This document shows positions 45,975-54,283 of a stretch of DNA of 64,000 nucleotides, one piece after another. The position numbers and the translations under genes were made by a program. Positions within the stretch are counted from its first letter, which is position 1. Every line of letters starts with the position of its first letter. The DNA lies in assembly GCF_000426445.1 (NCBI RefSeq), contig NZ_AUFJ01000014.1:1-64000 (forward strand), written 5' to 3'. This DNA comes from Brevibacterium album DSM 18261 (lineage in GTDB: Bacteria; Actinomycetota; Actinomycetes; Actinomycetales; Brevibacteriaceae). The notes beneath the pieces are model-generated. The model worked only from the letters and a program-made list of their open reading frames with translations. It did no database searches and was not told where the DNA came from.

Positions 45975-47351
45975 ATGGACGAGTACCGGCAGCGGAGAGA
46001 GCGCCGCAGGCGGCTGCGCTCGCGCCTCCTCCGGGTCGCTGCGGTGGTCGCCGCGCTCGGGATGATCGCGGTCTACGTGTTCGGCGGGACCGCGGGCGCC
46101 GCCCCCGCGCACAGCGCCCCCGCCGAGGACGGCCCGCAGCCCGGGCCCGGGCAGTGGTTCATGGAGGACTACGGCATTCCCGAGCTGTGGGAGACCACGC
46201 GCGGCGAGGGGGTCACCGTCGCGGTGGTCGACTCGGGGGTGAAGGCCGATCACGAGAACCTCACGGGGAAGGTGAAGGCCTCCCGCGACTTCTCGGGCTC
46301 GGGGCATGACGGAACCGTGCCGGTGGGGCCGGAGGAGATCATCCACCACGGCACGGCGGTGGCCGGCGTGATCGCGGGCAACGGCAGCGGGGCCGGACCC
46401 ACCGGAGTGGCTCCCGAGGCGGAGATCGCCTCGGCCTCGGTGTGGCTGGGCGCGGGCGGGCCGTCCGCCGCGCAGTCCACGCGCGTGCAGGCCCAGCAGG
46501 CCCTTGAGTGGGCCGTGGACTCGGGGGCCTCGGTCGTGAACATGTCCCTGGGCTGGAACGACCCGGCATGGCCGGAGTCCTGGGACGAGGCCTTCGCGCA
46601 CGCCTACGCCGAGGACGTCGTCGTCATCGCCTGCGTGGGCAACCGCTCGCAGGGGGCCAGCCAGGCGTGGTCGCCGGCCACCGTGCCCGGCGTCGTGGGA
46701 GTGGGGGGACTGGGCCGCTCCGGCGAGGTCCGCGAGTCCTCGACGGCGCCGGGCACCGCGGTCGACCTCATGGGCCCGGCGGAGGACATTCCCGTGCCCT
46801 ATCACGACGGCGGCTACGGCACCGCCGACGGCTGCTCCTTCGCCGCGCCCGTGATCTCCGGCATCGCGGCGCTGCTCCGGTCCGCGCACCCGGAGATGTC
46901 CGCGGACGAGGTCGTGGCCGCACTCACGCAGACGGCGGGAGACGTCGCCGGCCACGAGGGCCGCAGCACCGCCGAGGAACCCGACCCGATCGTGGGCTGG
47001 GGCCGGGTCGACCCGGGCGCGGCACTGGCCTGGGAGCCCGACGGCAGCGAGGCCTCGGCGGCGCAGCAGCTCGAGGACTGGGTCCGGATGCACCGCCGGG
47101 CGGACGCCGAGGCCGAGGCCGGCGCCGAGGGCCCGGCGGACTCGCCGCCGAGCGCGTCCGGGGAGGCGGACGCCGACGGTGAGGGGACCGCGACGGGCGA
47201 GGACGAGGAGCCGCAGGTGCGGGCCGCGGCCGCTCCTGCAGCCCGCCTGGGGCCTGCGCTCCTGGTGGCGGGAGGAGTCGTCTCGCTGGGTCTTCTGACC
47301 GCGGGCGGTGTGGGTTTCCTGCGGATCCGCAGGTCGTCCCGGCGCGGCTAG
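45975..47351 (+). CDS. S8 family (subtilisin/mycosin-like) membrane-anchored serine protease
   Basis: The 458-residue protein has a signal anchor (about 20-43), a subtilase domain with Asp86 (VAVVDSGV), His125 (HHGTAVAG), oxyanion Asn223 and Ser288 in GCSFAAP, an acidic Ala/Glu/Asp linker (about 380-420), and a C-terminal helix followed by RIRRSSRRG. This is the domain order of mycosins, but no ESX genes are nearby. The usual GTS before the catalytic Ser is GCS (Cys287). The ATG at 45975 fits the signal anchor. The TAG stop is part of the Rex box. Confidence 0.88.
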   Translation: MDEYRQRRERRRRLRSRLLRVAAVVAALGMIAVYVFGGTAGAAPAHSAPAEDGPQPGPGQWFMEDYGIPELWETTRGEGVTVAVVDSGVKADHENLTGKVKASRDFSGSGHDGTVPVGPEEIIHHGTAVAGVIAGNGSGAGPTGVAPEAEIASASVWLGAGGPSAAQSTRVQAQQALEWAVDSGASVVNMSLGWNDPAWPESWDEAFAHAYAEDVVVIACVGNRSQGASQAWSPATVPGVVGVGGLGRSGEVRESSTAPGTAVDLMGPAEDIPVPYHDGGYGTADGCSFAAPVISGIAALLRSAHPEMSADEVVAALTQTAGDVAGHEGRSTAEEPDPIVGWGRVDPGAALAWEPDGSEASAAQQLEDWVRMHRRADAEAEAGAEGPADSPPSASGEADADGEGTATGEDEEPQVRAAAAPAARLGPALLVAGGVVSLGLLTAGGVGFLRIRRSSRRG

Positions 47352-47377
47352 TGAAAGTTTTCACAAGGGCCTAGGAT
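47349..47377 (+). promoter_or_regulatory. ndh promoter with a candidate Rex operator
   Basis: TAGTGAA-AGTT-TTCACAA (47349-47366) matches the Rex consensus TTGTGAA-N4-TTCACAA at 13 of 14 arm positions. It covers the -35 region. The -10 TAGGAT (47372-47377) lies 6 nt before the ATG. Rex represses respiratory genes when NAD+ is high relative to NADH, and ndh is an established Rex target in other Gram-positive bacteria. Confidence 0.72.
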
Positions 47378-47383
47378 GAGGTC

Positions 47384-48757
47384 ATGGCTCTCATTCGAAA
47401 CAACGCTCTGCGTCCTCGCATCCTCATCGTCGGCGGCGGCTATCTGGGCCTCGTGGTGGCTCAGAACCTCCTCGGAGACCTGGGCCGGGGTGAGGCCACG
47501 GTCACGGTGGTGGACCCCAACCCGTACATGACCTACCAGCCGTTCCTGCCGGAGGTCGCCGGCGGCAACATCGAGGCGCGCCACGCCGTCGTGCCGCTGC
47601 GCCGCAACCTCCGCGGTGCGGAGGTCATCACCGGCTCCGTGGCGAGCATCAACCACGAGAAGAAGTTCGTCGTCATCGAGCAGGAGGGCGATGAGCCCTT
47701 CGAACTCGACTACGACCAGATCGTCCTGGCCGCCGGCTCCGTGCCGCGCACGTTGCCGATCCCGGGTCTGGCGGAGGAGGCGATCGGACTCAAGCGGATC
47801 GAGGAGGCCGTCGCGCTGCGCGATCACGTCCTGAGCCGCATCGCCGAGGCCTCGCTCATGGAGGACGACGCGGAGCGCCGCAAGGCGCTCACCTACGTGT
47901 TCGTGGGCGGCGGCTTCGCGGGCATCGAGGCGCTGGGCGAGCTCGAGGACCTCGCGCGCGCCGCGGTGGCGCAGTACGACACGCTCACGGAGGCCGATCT
48001 CCGCTTCGTGCTCGTCGAGGCCCTGGGCCGCGTCATGCCCGAGGTCGGCGAGGCGCAGGCCCGCTGGGTGGTGGACCACCTGCGCGAGCGCGGCATCGAC
48101 GTCTACCTCGAGACCTTCCTCCAGGACTGCACGGACAAGCACATCAAGCTCTCCAACGGCGAGGAGTTCGATGCGGACACCATCGTCTGGAACGCCGGCG
48201 TCAAGGCCAACCCGATCCTCGTCGACTCGGACCTCCCGCTCGACGAGCGCGGCCGGGTGACGGTGCGCGCCGACCTCCGCGTGGAGAGCGAGGACGGCGT
48301 CGTCGAAGGGGCCTGGGCCGCCGGTGACAACGCCGCCGTCCCGGACCTCTCGGGCGAGGGCCCCGGCGGCTTCTGCGTGCCCAACGCACAGCACGCCGTC
48401 CGCCAGGCCCCGGTGCTCGCGAAGAACCTGCTCGCCGCGATGCGCGGGGAGTCCGAGTTCACGCAGTACTTCCACAAGTCGCTGGGCGCCGTCGCGGGCA
48501 TGGGCCTGTACAAGGGCGTGAGCCAGATGGGCAGCTTCGAGACCCGCGGCGTGCTCGCCTGGCTCATGCACCGCGGCTACCACGGCTACGCGATCCCCAC
48601 GGTGGACCGCAAGGTGCGCGTGTTCGCGAACTGGGGCCTCAACCTCGTGCTGGGCCGCGACGTCACGCCGCTCAAGGACCTCGATGTGCCGCGCAAGGCC
48701 TTCGTCGAGGCCGCGCACTCCAAGCCGGCTCCCAAGAAGGAGCCCGTGCCGGCGTGA
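47384..48757 (+). CDS. ndh: NADH dehydrogenase type II (NDH-2)
   Basis: This is a 457-residue single-subunit, non-proton-pumping NADH:menaquinone oxidoreductase on the inner face of the membrane. FAD-binding ILIVGGGYLGLVV is near the N-terminus, NADH-binding YVFVGGGFAGIEA near residue 170, and AGDNAAVPD near 312. The C-terminal region is amphipathic and would bind the membrane. The start follows -10 TAGGAT by 6 nt. Regulation by Rex is suggested by the promoter. Confidence 0.95.
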   Translation: MALIRNNALRPRILIVGGGYLGLVVAQNLLGDLGRGEATVTVVDPNPYMTYQPFLPEVAGGNIEARHAVVPLRRNLRGAEVITGSVASINHEKKFVVIEQEGDEPFELDYDQIVLAAGSVPRTLPIPGLAEEAIGLKRIEEAVALRDHVLSRIAEASLMEDDAERRKALTYVFVGGGFAGIEALGELEDLARAAVAQYDTLTEADLRFVLVEALGRVMPEVGEAQARWVVDHLRERGIDVYLETFLQDCTDKHIKLSNGEEFDADTIVWNAGVKANPILVDSDLPLDERGRVTVRADLRVESEDGVVEGAWAAGDNAAVPDLSGEGPGGFCVPNAQHAVRQAPVLAKNLLAAMRGESEFTQYFHKSLGAVAGMGLYKGVSQMGSFETRGVLAWLMHRGYHGYAIPTVDRKVRVFANWGLNLVLGRDVTPLKDLDVPRKAFVEAAHSKPAPKKEPVPA

Positions 48758-48858
48758 CCTCTGCCGCATGATCCCTGTTGGACGATCCCTGCTGCTGAGA
48801 GCGGCTGGGCGAGTGCGGAGGCGGTGAGCGCCTCTCACTGAGCAGCGCACTCCGAGGA

Positions 48859-48895
48859 ACAGGGCCCGGGCCGGGCGAACCGGTCCGGGCCCTGT
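48859..48895 (+). terminator. ndh terminator
   Basis: An 11-bp stem ACAGGGCCCGG/CCGGGCCCTGT with an inner GCCGG/CCGGT pairing, about 100 nt after ndh, is followed by CGTCGTC. From here to 49079 no gene or further structure stands out. Confidence 0.7.
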
Positions 48896-49079
48896 CGTCG
48901 TCTGCGGCTCCTGTCGGGCTCTCGTCGGCTTCGGCCGCTTCCCTCTCCGGCGCGGCCGGCTGCTCTTCGACCCGGTGCGATCCTCCTCTCCGGCCCCGGC
49001 TGGTCTCCCTCCGGCTCGCGGCGGCTCCTCTCTCCTGCTGGGCCGACCGTTGGAAACGTGCCGGGCGTCACTGCGTCGC

Positions 49080-49098
49080 TGAGGTGAGCCTTACTATG
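49080..49098 (+). promoter_or_regulatory. Candidate iron-regulator (DtxR/IdeR-like) box over a -10
   Basis: The core GGTGAGCCTTACT matches the DtxR-type core GGTTAGSCTAACC at 10 of 13 positions (S = G or C). TACTAT (49092-49097) inside it is a good -10 box, and GAGAGGAG precedes the GTG at 49131. Outer positions match poorly, so this is tentative. Confidence 0.3.
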
Positions 49099-49130
49099 GT
49101 GGGGCGGAGCGCCGATGCGAGAGGAGTGCT

Positions 49131-49727
49131 GTGGACCCGACCTCGTGGAATCTGCCCCTCGTGCTCGTGTGGCTGATCATGTACGGCATCGTGCTGCTGC
49201 GGGCCGGAGGCACCTATGCGCTGGGCCGGCTGGCGCGCGGAGGTCTTTCACGGTCCCTGCGGGTGCGGAGGCTGCTGGATTCCGAGCGCTATGCGGCCGC
49301 CGAGGCGAGGGTGAGCCGCTGGGGTGCCCCCATCGTGGCGCTGAGCTTCCTCACGGTGGGCTTCCAGACGGTGGCGAACCTGGCGGCGGGCACGATCCGC
49401 ATGCCGCTGCTCCGCTATCTGCCCGCGCTGGCATTGGGCGGTGCGGCCTGGGCGAGCGTCTATTCGCTCGTGGGCTTCGCAGGGTTCGCGGCGGTGCGCT
49501 TCGCCTTCGAGCGCGCACCCGCGGCGACCGGTGCGGCAGGCGCGGTGATCGTGGTGCTCATCGCGTTGCTGGTGCTCATACCCGTACGGCGGCGCAGGCG
49601 GACGGGTGCAGCTGAGACGGGAGCCGGGCCGGCACCTGAGGAGAGCGCAGGGCGGTCCGCTGCGGGGACTGCGGGGCCGGGGGAGAGCTCACGGATCGAG
49701 GTGCGCCTCGACGTGGAGGACCGCTAG
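49131..49727 (+). CDS. VTT/DedA-like small membrane protein
   Basis: The 198-residue protein has about four hydrophobic helices. The block QTVANLAAGTIRMPLLRYLPALALGGAAWASVYSLVG has the G-x-x-R-M-P-x-x-R-F/Y-L-P pattern of VTT (DedA/SNARE-associated) proteins, which act in lipid scrambling or undecaprenyl-phosphate recycling. The protein is shorter than typical DedA. Its tail (150-198) is Arg- and then Gly/Ala-rich. GAGAGGAG lies before the GTG. Confidence 0.75.
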   Translation: MDPTSWNLPLVLVWLIMYGIVLLRAGGTYALGRLARGGLSRSLRVRRLLDSERYAAAEARVSRWGAPIVALSFLTVGFQTVANLAAGTIRMPLLRYLPALALGGAAWASVYSLVGFAGFAAVRFAFERAPAATGAAGAVIVVLIALLVLIPVRRRRRTGAAETGAGPAPEESAGRSAAGTAGPGESSRIEVRLDVEDR

Positions 49728-49737
49728 GCTGATCCGG

Positions 49738-49811
49738 CCCCCTATAGCCCAATCGGCAGAGGCAGCCGACTTAAAATCGGTTCAGTCAGGGTTCGAGTCC
49801 CTGTGGGGGGA
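49738..49811 (+). tRNA. tRNA with anticodon UAA (Leu), class-I shape
   Basis: The acceptor CCCCCTA pairs with TGGGGGG (one U-G), with discriminator A. The anticodon stem GCCGA/TCGGT closes the loop CTTAAAA, giving TAA at 49772-49774. The variable region is only 5 nt, followed by T-arm CAGGG-TTCGAGT-CCCTG. Total 74 nt, no CCA. Leucine tRNAs normally have a long variable arm, so the identity rests on the anticodon alone. The D-stem is weak (3 bp plus a C-A mismatch). It would read UUA codons. Confidence 0.8.
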
Positions 49812-49947
49812 CAGCGCTGCAGGAACCGGCTGATGGTCGTTCGCCGAGGTGAGCGAGCTCACTGCGCCGTGAGGGGCCGCGGACTAGGATCGGGGCGGAA
49901 CCGCGGCCGGGGCGGTCGGCGGACCTGTGAGCGGCAGAGGAGGCCGG

Positions 49948-51582
49948 ATGGCGGACAGCGGAGCGGCCACAGTCGTCATCGCCGGAGGAGGCGCTGCGGG
50001 ACGGGCGGCGGCCGGTGCGCTGGTCGCGGGCCTCGCAGAATCCCGCTCCCGGGGCTCGGGCCCCGGCATTGCCCGCATCGTCCACCTCACGGGCCCCGCG
50101 GCGGAGGCGATCGACCGGACGATGGTCGACAAGGCCCTCATGACCGGCCGCCTCACGCCGGAGCGGGCCGTGTCACTGCGACCGCCGGTGGAGGGCGTCG
50201 AGACCCGGGACGCGCACCTGCTGCGGGTCGAACACACCGGGGAGGGCACCGGGAGCGCTGCGCCGCTGCGGCTCGTGCTGAGCGGGGGAGAGGTCCTCGA
50301 CGCCGCAGCGCTCATCGTCGCGACGGGCTCGGCCCCGCGCACTCTGGACGTGCCCGGCGCCGCGGACTGGCGGGAGGCCGGCAGGCTCACCTCCCTGCAC
50401 TCCGCCGCGGATGCGCTCAGGATCCGCGGTCTCGTCGAGGCCGCCGCCGAGGCGCAGTCCCGCCTGCGCGTCATCGTCTCCGGCACCGGTCTGGTGGGTT
50501 CGGAGGCCGCCGGCCTCCTGTCCGGCGCCGACTGCGAGGTGACTCTCGTGTCCCGGAGCGCCGTCCCCGGGGCCGAGGTGCTGGGCGAACCGATCGCGAG
50601 GGCATTGGCCGATGCACATTCGGCCGCCGTGGACGCGCGCTGGGGTGCGCGGATCGCGTCGCTGGACGCGCCTCCCGCGGGCGGGGCTCCCGGTGCGGTG
50701 CGCCTCGACGACGGCACACGGCTCGAAGCCGGCCTCGTCATCGCCGCACACGGCGCCGAGCCCCTGCTCCCACTGGGGCTGGAGGGTCTCGCGGGAGAGG
50801 CGCGGAAGCAGGAGGTCGTGAGCGCTGCGCATGGCACGAGCGCTGTGCAGGGCACTGTACATGCGCGGAGTGCGGAAGCCGTACAGGACACAGCGGCCGC
50901 GCGGGGCGCGGAGGGCGCGCAGGATGCGACCGCCTCGACAGGTGCCGGAGGCGATGTGCTCACGCGCGTGGGCTTCAGGGCCGCGCGCGGTCTGCCCGTC
51001 GACGGCAGTCTGCGGGTCATGAGCGGATCCCCGGGTCTGCCGATCTGGGCCGCGGGCGCTGTCGCCGCGCATGCCGGCCGTGCCGAGGGATTCGGGGAGC
51101 CCGGCGCCGATGACCGCTGGCTCGTGGACCACTGGGACGATGCGGAGGCCCAGGGCGCACATGCCGCAAGGGCGGTGCTCGCGGCCTTCTCCGGCGCGGA
51201 TGCGGAGGGTGCGCTGCGTGCCGATGCAGAAGGCGCGCTGCACACAGATGCACAGGGTGCACCGCGCGCCCGCGCAGGCGGTGACGGGCACCGGACCGCT
51301 GCGGCAGGGGCCGGCGTCCGGTCAGCGGCTGCGGAGGCTCCCGGGAGCGCAGGGCGATACGCGCCCTACGTCCCCACGAGCGCCTGGTTCGCACGCATCC
51401 ACGGACGCCAGCTCGCCGGGTTCGGCGCGGTCCGGCCCGGTCTCGTGCCGCGGACGGTGAGCGAGGAGCCGCTCCTCGTGGAGTTCGCCGACCCGCGCAG
51501 CGGCCGCGTCGAGGCGGTCGTCGGGCTCGACGCGGGGCGCGCGCTCAGGGCGCACGCGCGGACGACGGTGCTGCTGGGCTGA
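49948..51582 (+). CDS. FAD-dependent NAD(P)/disulfide oxidoreductase-like protein
   Basis: The 544-residue protein has an FAD-binding VVIAGGGAAGRAAAG at the N-terminus, a second Rossmann motif VSGTGLVGSEAAGLL (about 180-194) and the ATG motif LIVATGSAPRTLDVPG, as in nitrite-reductase-like or ferredoxin/rubredoxin reductases. Two stretches (about 290-333 and 414-460) are Ala/Gly-rich with degenerate repeats (ADAEGALRADAEGALHTDAQGA); they lie in the C-terminal half and were probably expanded in this lineage. AGAGGAGG fixes the ATG at 49948. Electron partner unknown. Confidence 0.82.
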   Translation: MADSGAATVVIAGGGAAGRAAAGALVAGLAESRSRGSGPGIARIVHLTGPAAEAIDRTMVDKALMTGRLTPERAVSLRPPVEGVETRDAHLLRVEHTGEGTGSAAPLRLVLSGGEVLDAAALIVATGSAPRTLDVPGAADWREAGRLTSLHSAADALRIRGLVEAAAEAQSRLRVIVSGTGLVGSEAAGLLSGADCEVTLVSRSAVPGAEVLGEPIARALADAHSAAVDARWGARIASLDAPPAGGAPGAVRLDDGTRLEAGLVIAAHGAEPLLPLGLEGLAGEARKQEVVSAAHGTSAVQGTVHARSAEAVQDTAAARGAEGAQDATASTGAGGDVLTRVGFRAARGLPVDGSLRVMSGSPGLPIWAAGAVAAHAGRAEGFGEPGADDRWLVDHWDDAEAQGAHAARAVLAAFSGADAEGALRADAEGALHTDAQGAPRARAGGDGHRTAAAGAGVRSAAAEAPGSAGRYAPYVPTSAWFARIHGRQLAGFGAVRPGLVPRTVSEEPLLVEFADPRSGRVEAVVGLDAGRALRAHARTTVLLG

Positions 51583-51674
51583 CTCCGCTCGGCCGGGATG
51601 CCGTATGCTCGACTGCCCGCGGCACCAGACTCTGGACCGCCAGCCTTCGAGCTGTCCGATCGGTGAGCGGAAAT

Positions 51675-51703
51675 CATCCGGATGGCGGTCACGGGCGTAG
51701 TCT
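51675..51703 (+). promoter_or_regulatory. Leaderless MFS promoter with a palindrome at -35
   Basis: TAGTCT (51698-51703) lies 6 nt before the ATG at 51710. The perfect palindrome CATCCGGATG (51675-51684) covers the -35 position and may be an operator. Confidence 0.5.
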
Positions 51704-51709
51704 GCGGAC

Positions 51710-53113
51710 ATGCCCGCCGACCCCGACGCACCGGAACCACCTGATCAGCACCCCTGCCCGGACGGCCGACATGGAACTGACGGCCCGCGCGGGCCGTACG
51801 GTCCCCGCGACGGCGCCCCCGTTCTCGACGAGAGGCGCAGAGCCGTGCTGGCCTGGCGGGGTCTGGCCCTCGGCGTGCTCGGGCAGACGACGGCGACCGT
51901 CGTCATCGCCGGGCCGGCCTTCCTCATCCCCTTCCTCCGGAGCGCATACGGATTCTCGCTGACCCTCTCGGGCACCGCCGCGGCCGCCACGAGTGTCGGG
52001 ATGGTGCTCACGCTCGTGGCCTGGGGCGCGCTCGCCGATCGCCTGGGCGAGCGTCTCGTGATCGCCGCGGGGCTCCTCGGCGCCGCGCTCGCGACCGGCC
52101 TCGGGCTGCTCCTGGCCCTCGACGGCCGGCTCGCGGAACCCCTGCCGCTCTTCTGCGTGCTCGCCCTCGCCGGCGCGGCCGGGGCGAGTGTGAACTCTGC
52201 GACGGGACGGGTGGTCGCGGGCTGGTTCCCGCGCGAGAGGCGCGGGCTCGCGATGGGCATCCGCCAGATGTCGCAGCCCCTGGGCACGGGCATCGCAGCA
52301 CTCCTCGTCCCCGCCGCGGCCGCCCGCTGGGACCTGCCGGGCTTCTTCGCGCTCGCGACCGTCCTGGCCGCCGTGTCCGGAATCGCGTGCTGGCTGGGCG
52401 TGGTCGATCCTCCGCGACCGGCGCGGACGGAGCTGCCCGCGGCGGCCTCGGCGGCGGGTCCGGCCTCGGCAGCCGATCCGGCACAGGCAGCCGATGCGGC
52501 ACCGGCAGCCGACACCGCCTCGGCGGGTGCATCCTCCAACCCCTATCGCGGCAGCTCCTTCCTCCACCGCATCCACCTCGTCTCCGCACTGCTGGTGATC
52601 CCGCAGTTCACCTTCGTCACCTACGGGCTGGTGTGGCTCATCGACGTCCAGCAGATGGAGGCGCACACGGCGGGCCTGGTGGTGGGCGCCGCTCAGCTCG
52701 TGGGCGCCGGAGGGCGCATCGCGATGGGCGGCCTCAGCGATCTGGCGCCCTCGCGGATGTTCGTCCTGCGCCTCGTCGCGCTCGCCGCCGCGGTGCTCAC
52801 GGGCGCGGTCGCGGCGGCATCGCTGGGCGTGTGGCCGGTGCTGGGCGCGGTCCTGCTCGTGCTCGCCTCCACGGCGTCCGTGGCGGACAACGGGCTCGCG
52901 TTCACCTCCATCGCCGAGGCGGCGGGCCACCGGTGGTCGGGCAAGGCGCTCGGCATCCAGAACACGGGCCAGCACATCGTGTCATCGGGCGTCGGACCGC
53001 TCGTGGGCGCGCTCATCACCGGACTGGGCTATCCGGCGGCGCTGGCGTGCGTGGCGGCCGTTCCGGTCGTCGCCTCCCTCCTCGTCCCGCGGCACGATGT
53101 GGAGCGGCCGTGA
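51710..53113 (+). CDS. MFS transporter
   Basis: The 467-residue major facilitator protein has 12 predicted helices. The MFS loop 2-3 motif appears as GALADRLGERLVIAAG, and PRERRGLAMGIRQMSQPLGTGIAALL is typical of the nitrate/oxalate-type or CynX-like branches. A 35-residue Ala/Asp-rich insertion (about 244-278) fills the central cytoplasmic loop. The first 40 residues are Pro/Asp-rich. Substrate not assignable. Confidence 0.9.
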   Translation: MPADPDAPEPPDQHPCPDGRHGTDGPRGPYGPRDGAPVLDERRRAVLAWRGLALGVLGQTTATVVIAGPAFLIPFLRSAYGFSLTLSGTAAAATSVGMVLTLVAWGALADRLGERLVIAAGLLGAALATGLGLLLALDGRLAEPLPLFCVLALAGAAGASVNSATGRVVAGWFPRERRGLAMGIRQMSQPLGTGIAALLVPAAAARWDLPGFFALATVLAAVSGIACWLGVVDPPRPARTELPAAASAAGPASAADPAQAADAAPAADTASAGASSNPYRGSSFLHRIHLVSALLVIPQFTFVTYGLVWLIDVQQMEAHTAGLVVGAAQLVGAGGRIAMGGLSDLAPSRMFVLRLVALAAAVLTGAVAAASLGVWPVLGAVLLVLASTASVADNGLAFTSIAEAAGHRWSGKALGIQNTGQHIVSSGVGPLVGALITGLGYPAALACVAAVPVVASLLVPRHDVERP

Positions 53114-53258
53114 GCGTCCGCGCACACCGCCGCCGGACGGAAGGCGCGGCCGGCCCGTTCACACCCGGAGGGCGTGGAATTCATCAACTGCTCACCCGCC
53201 CGCACTAGCCTCGGGGAAGACGGTCACGGCGCGTGCGCGCATACGGAAGGGTGGGGCG

Positions 53259-54176
53259 ATGGGTATGGACGAGATGCATCCGCGGCAGCGGGAGAACCTG
53301 CGGGAGTACATCGACCGCCTGCACCTCGAGGGCTACCACGTGGCGGACGGGCACACCCACGACCCCGATCTCATCGACCCCGGCGGCCGCGCCGTCGAGA
53401 CCTGGCGTGAGGGCTATCCCTACGACGAGCGCATGGACCGCGAGGCCTATGAGCTGGAGAAGTACCGACTGCAGGTGGAGCTCCTGAAGTTCCAGTACTG
53501 GGGGCAGGACGAGGGGCTCAAGCACGTCATCGTCTTCGAGGGCCGCGACGCCGCGGGCAAGGGCGGCACCATCAAGCGCTTCACGGAGCACCTCAACCCT
53601 CGGGCCGCCAGGGTCGTGGCTCTGGGCAAGCCCTCCGATGTGGAGCGCGGCCAGTGGTACTTCCAGCGGTACGTCCAGCACCTCCCGACCTCCGGGGAGA
53701 TCGTCATGTTCGACCGCTCGTGGTACAACCGGGCGAACGTGGAGCGGGTCATGGACTTCTGCACGGACGAGGAGTACGAGACGTTCATGACGCAGGCGCC
53801 GCTGTTCGAGAAGATGCTCATCGACTCCGGCATCCACGTCACCAAGTTCTGGTTCTCCGTCACCCAGGCCGAGCAGCGCACGCGGTTCGCCATCCGCCAG
53901 ATCGACCCGGTGCGGCAGTGGAAGCTCTCGCCCATGGACCTCGAGTCCCTGGACCGGTGGGAGGACTATACCGCGGCCAAGGAAGAGACCTTCCTGCGCA
54001 CGGACACGGACTTCGCGCCGTGGATCACGATCAAGTCCAATGACAAGAAGCGCGCACGGCTCAACGCCCTGCGCCACTTCCTCAACCAGTTCGACTACGA
54101 GGGACGTGACGACACCGTCGTGTACCCCGCCGACGAGCAGCTGGTGCAGCGCGGCCTCGACGCCGTGGGGGACTGA
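53259..54176 (+). CDS. ppk2: Polyphosphate kinase 2
   Basis: The 305-residue P-loop kinase transfers phosphate between polyphosphate and nucleotides. Walker A GRDAAGKGG is at 95-103; the second conserved block FDRSWYNRANVE is at 151-162, and ITIKSNDKKRARLNALRHFL near the end. Size and motifs fit one-domain (class I) PPK2 enzymes. GGAAGGGTGG lies before the ATG. TAGCCT at 53203 may be the -10. The Ppx domain encoded at 44370-45878 acts on the same polymer in the opposite sense. Confidence 0.95.
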   Translation: MGMDEMHPRQRENLREYIDRLHLEGYHVADGHTHDPDLIDPGGRAVETWREGYPYDERMDREAYELEKYRLQVELLKFQYWGQDEGLKHVIVFEGRDAAGKGGTIKRFTEHLNPRAARVVALGKPSDVERGQWYFQRYVQHLPTSGEIVMFDRSWYNRANVERVMDFCTDEEYETFMTQAPLFEKMLIDSGIHVTKFWFSVTQAEQRTRFAIRQIDPVRQWKLSPMDLESLDRWEDYTAAKEETFLRTDTDFAPWITIKSNDKKRARLNALRHFLNQFDYEGRDDTVVYPADEQLVQRGLDAVGD

Positions 54177-54202
54177 GGGCTCAGCATCAACGGCTCAGCA
54201 TC

Positions 54203-54266
54203 AGCGGGGACTTTTCTACGGTGCGGGCACGCTGCTGGGTGCCCGCACTGTCAGAAAGTGCCCGCT
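54203..54266. terminator. Large bidirectional hairpin between ppk2 and the DsbA-like gene
   Basis: Outer arms 54203-54217 and 54253-54266 (AGCGGG...TCT against AGA...CCCGCT) surround a perfect 10-bp inner stem GTGCGGGCAC/GTGCCCGCAC (54221-54230/54239-54248). T-rich bases occur on both strands, fitting termination of both convergent genes. Confidence 0.7.
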
Positions 54267-54283
54267 GTCCTCGCGCGTGCGGC

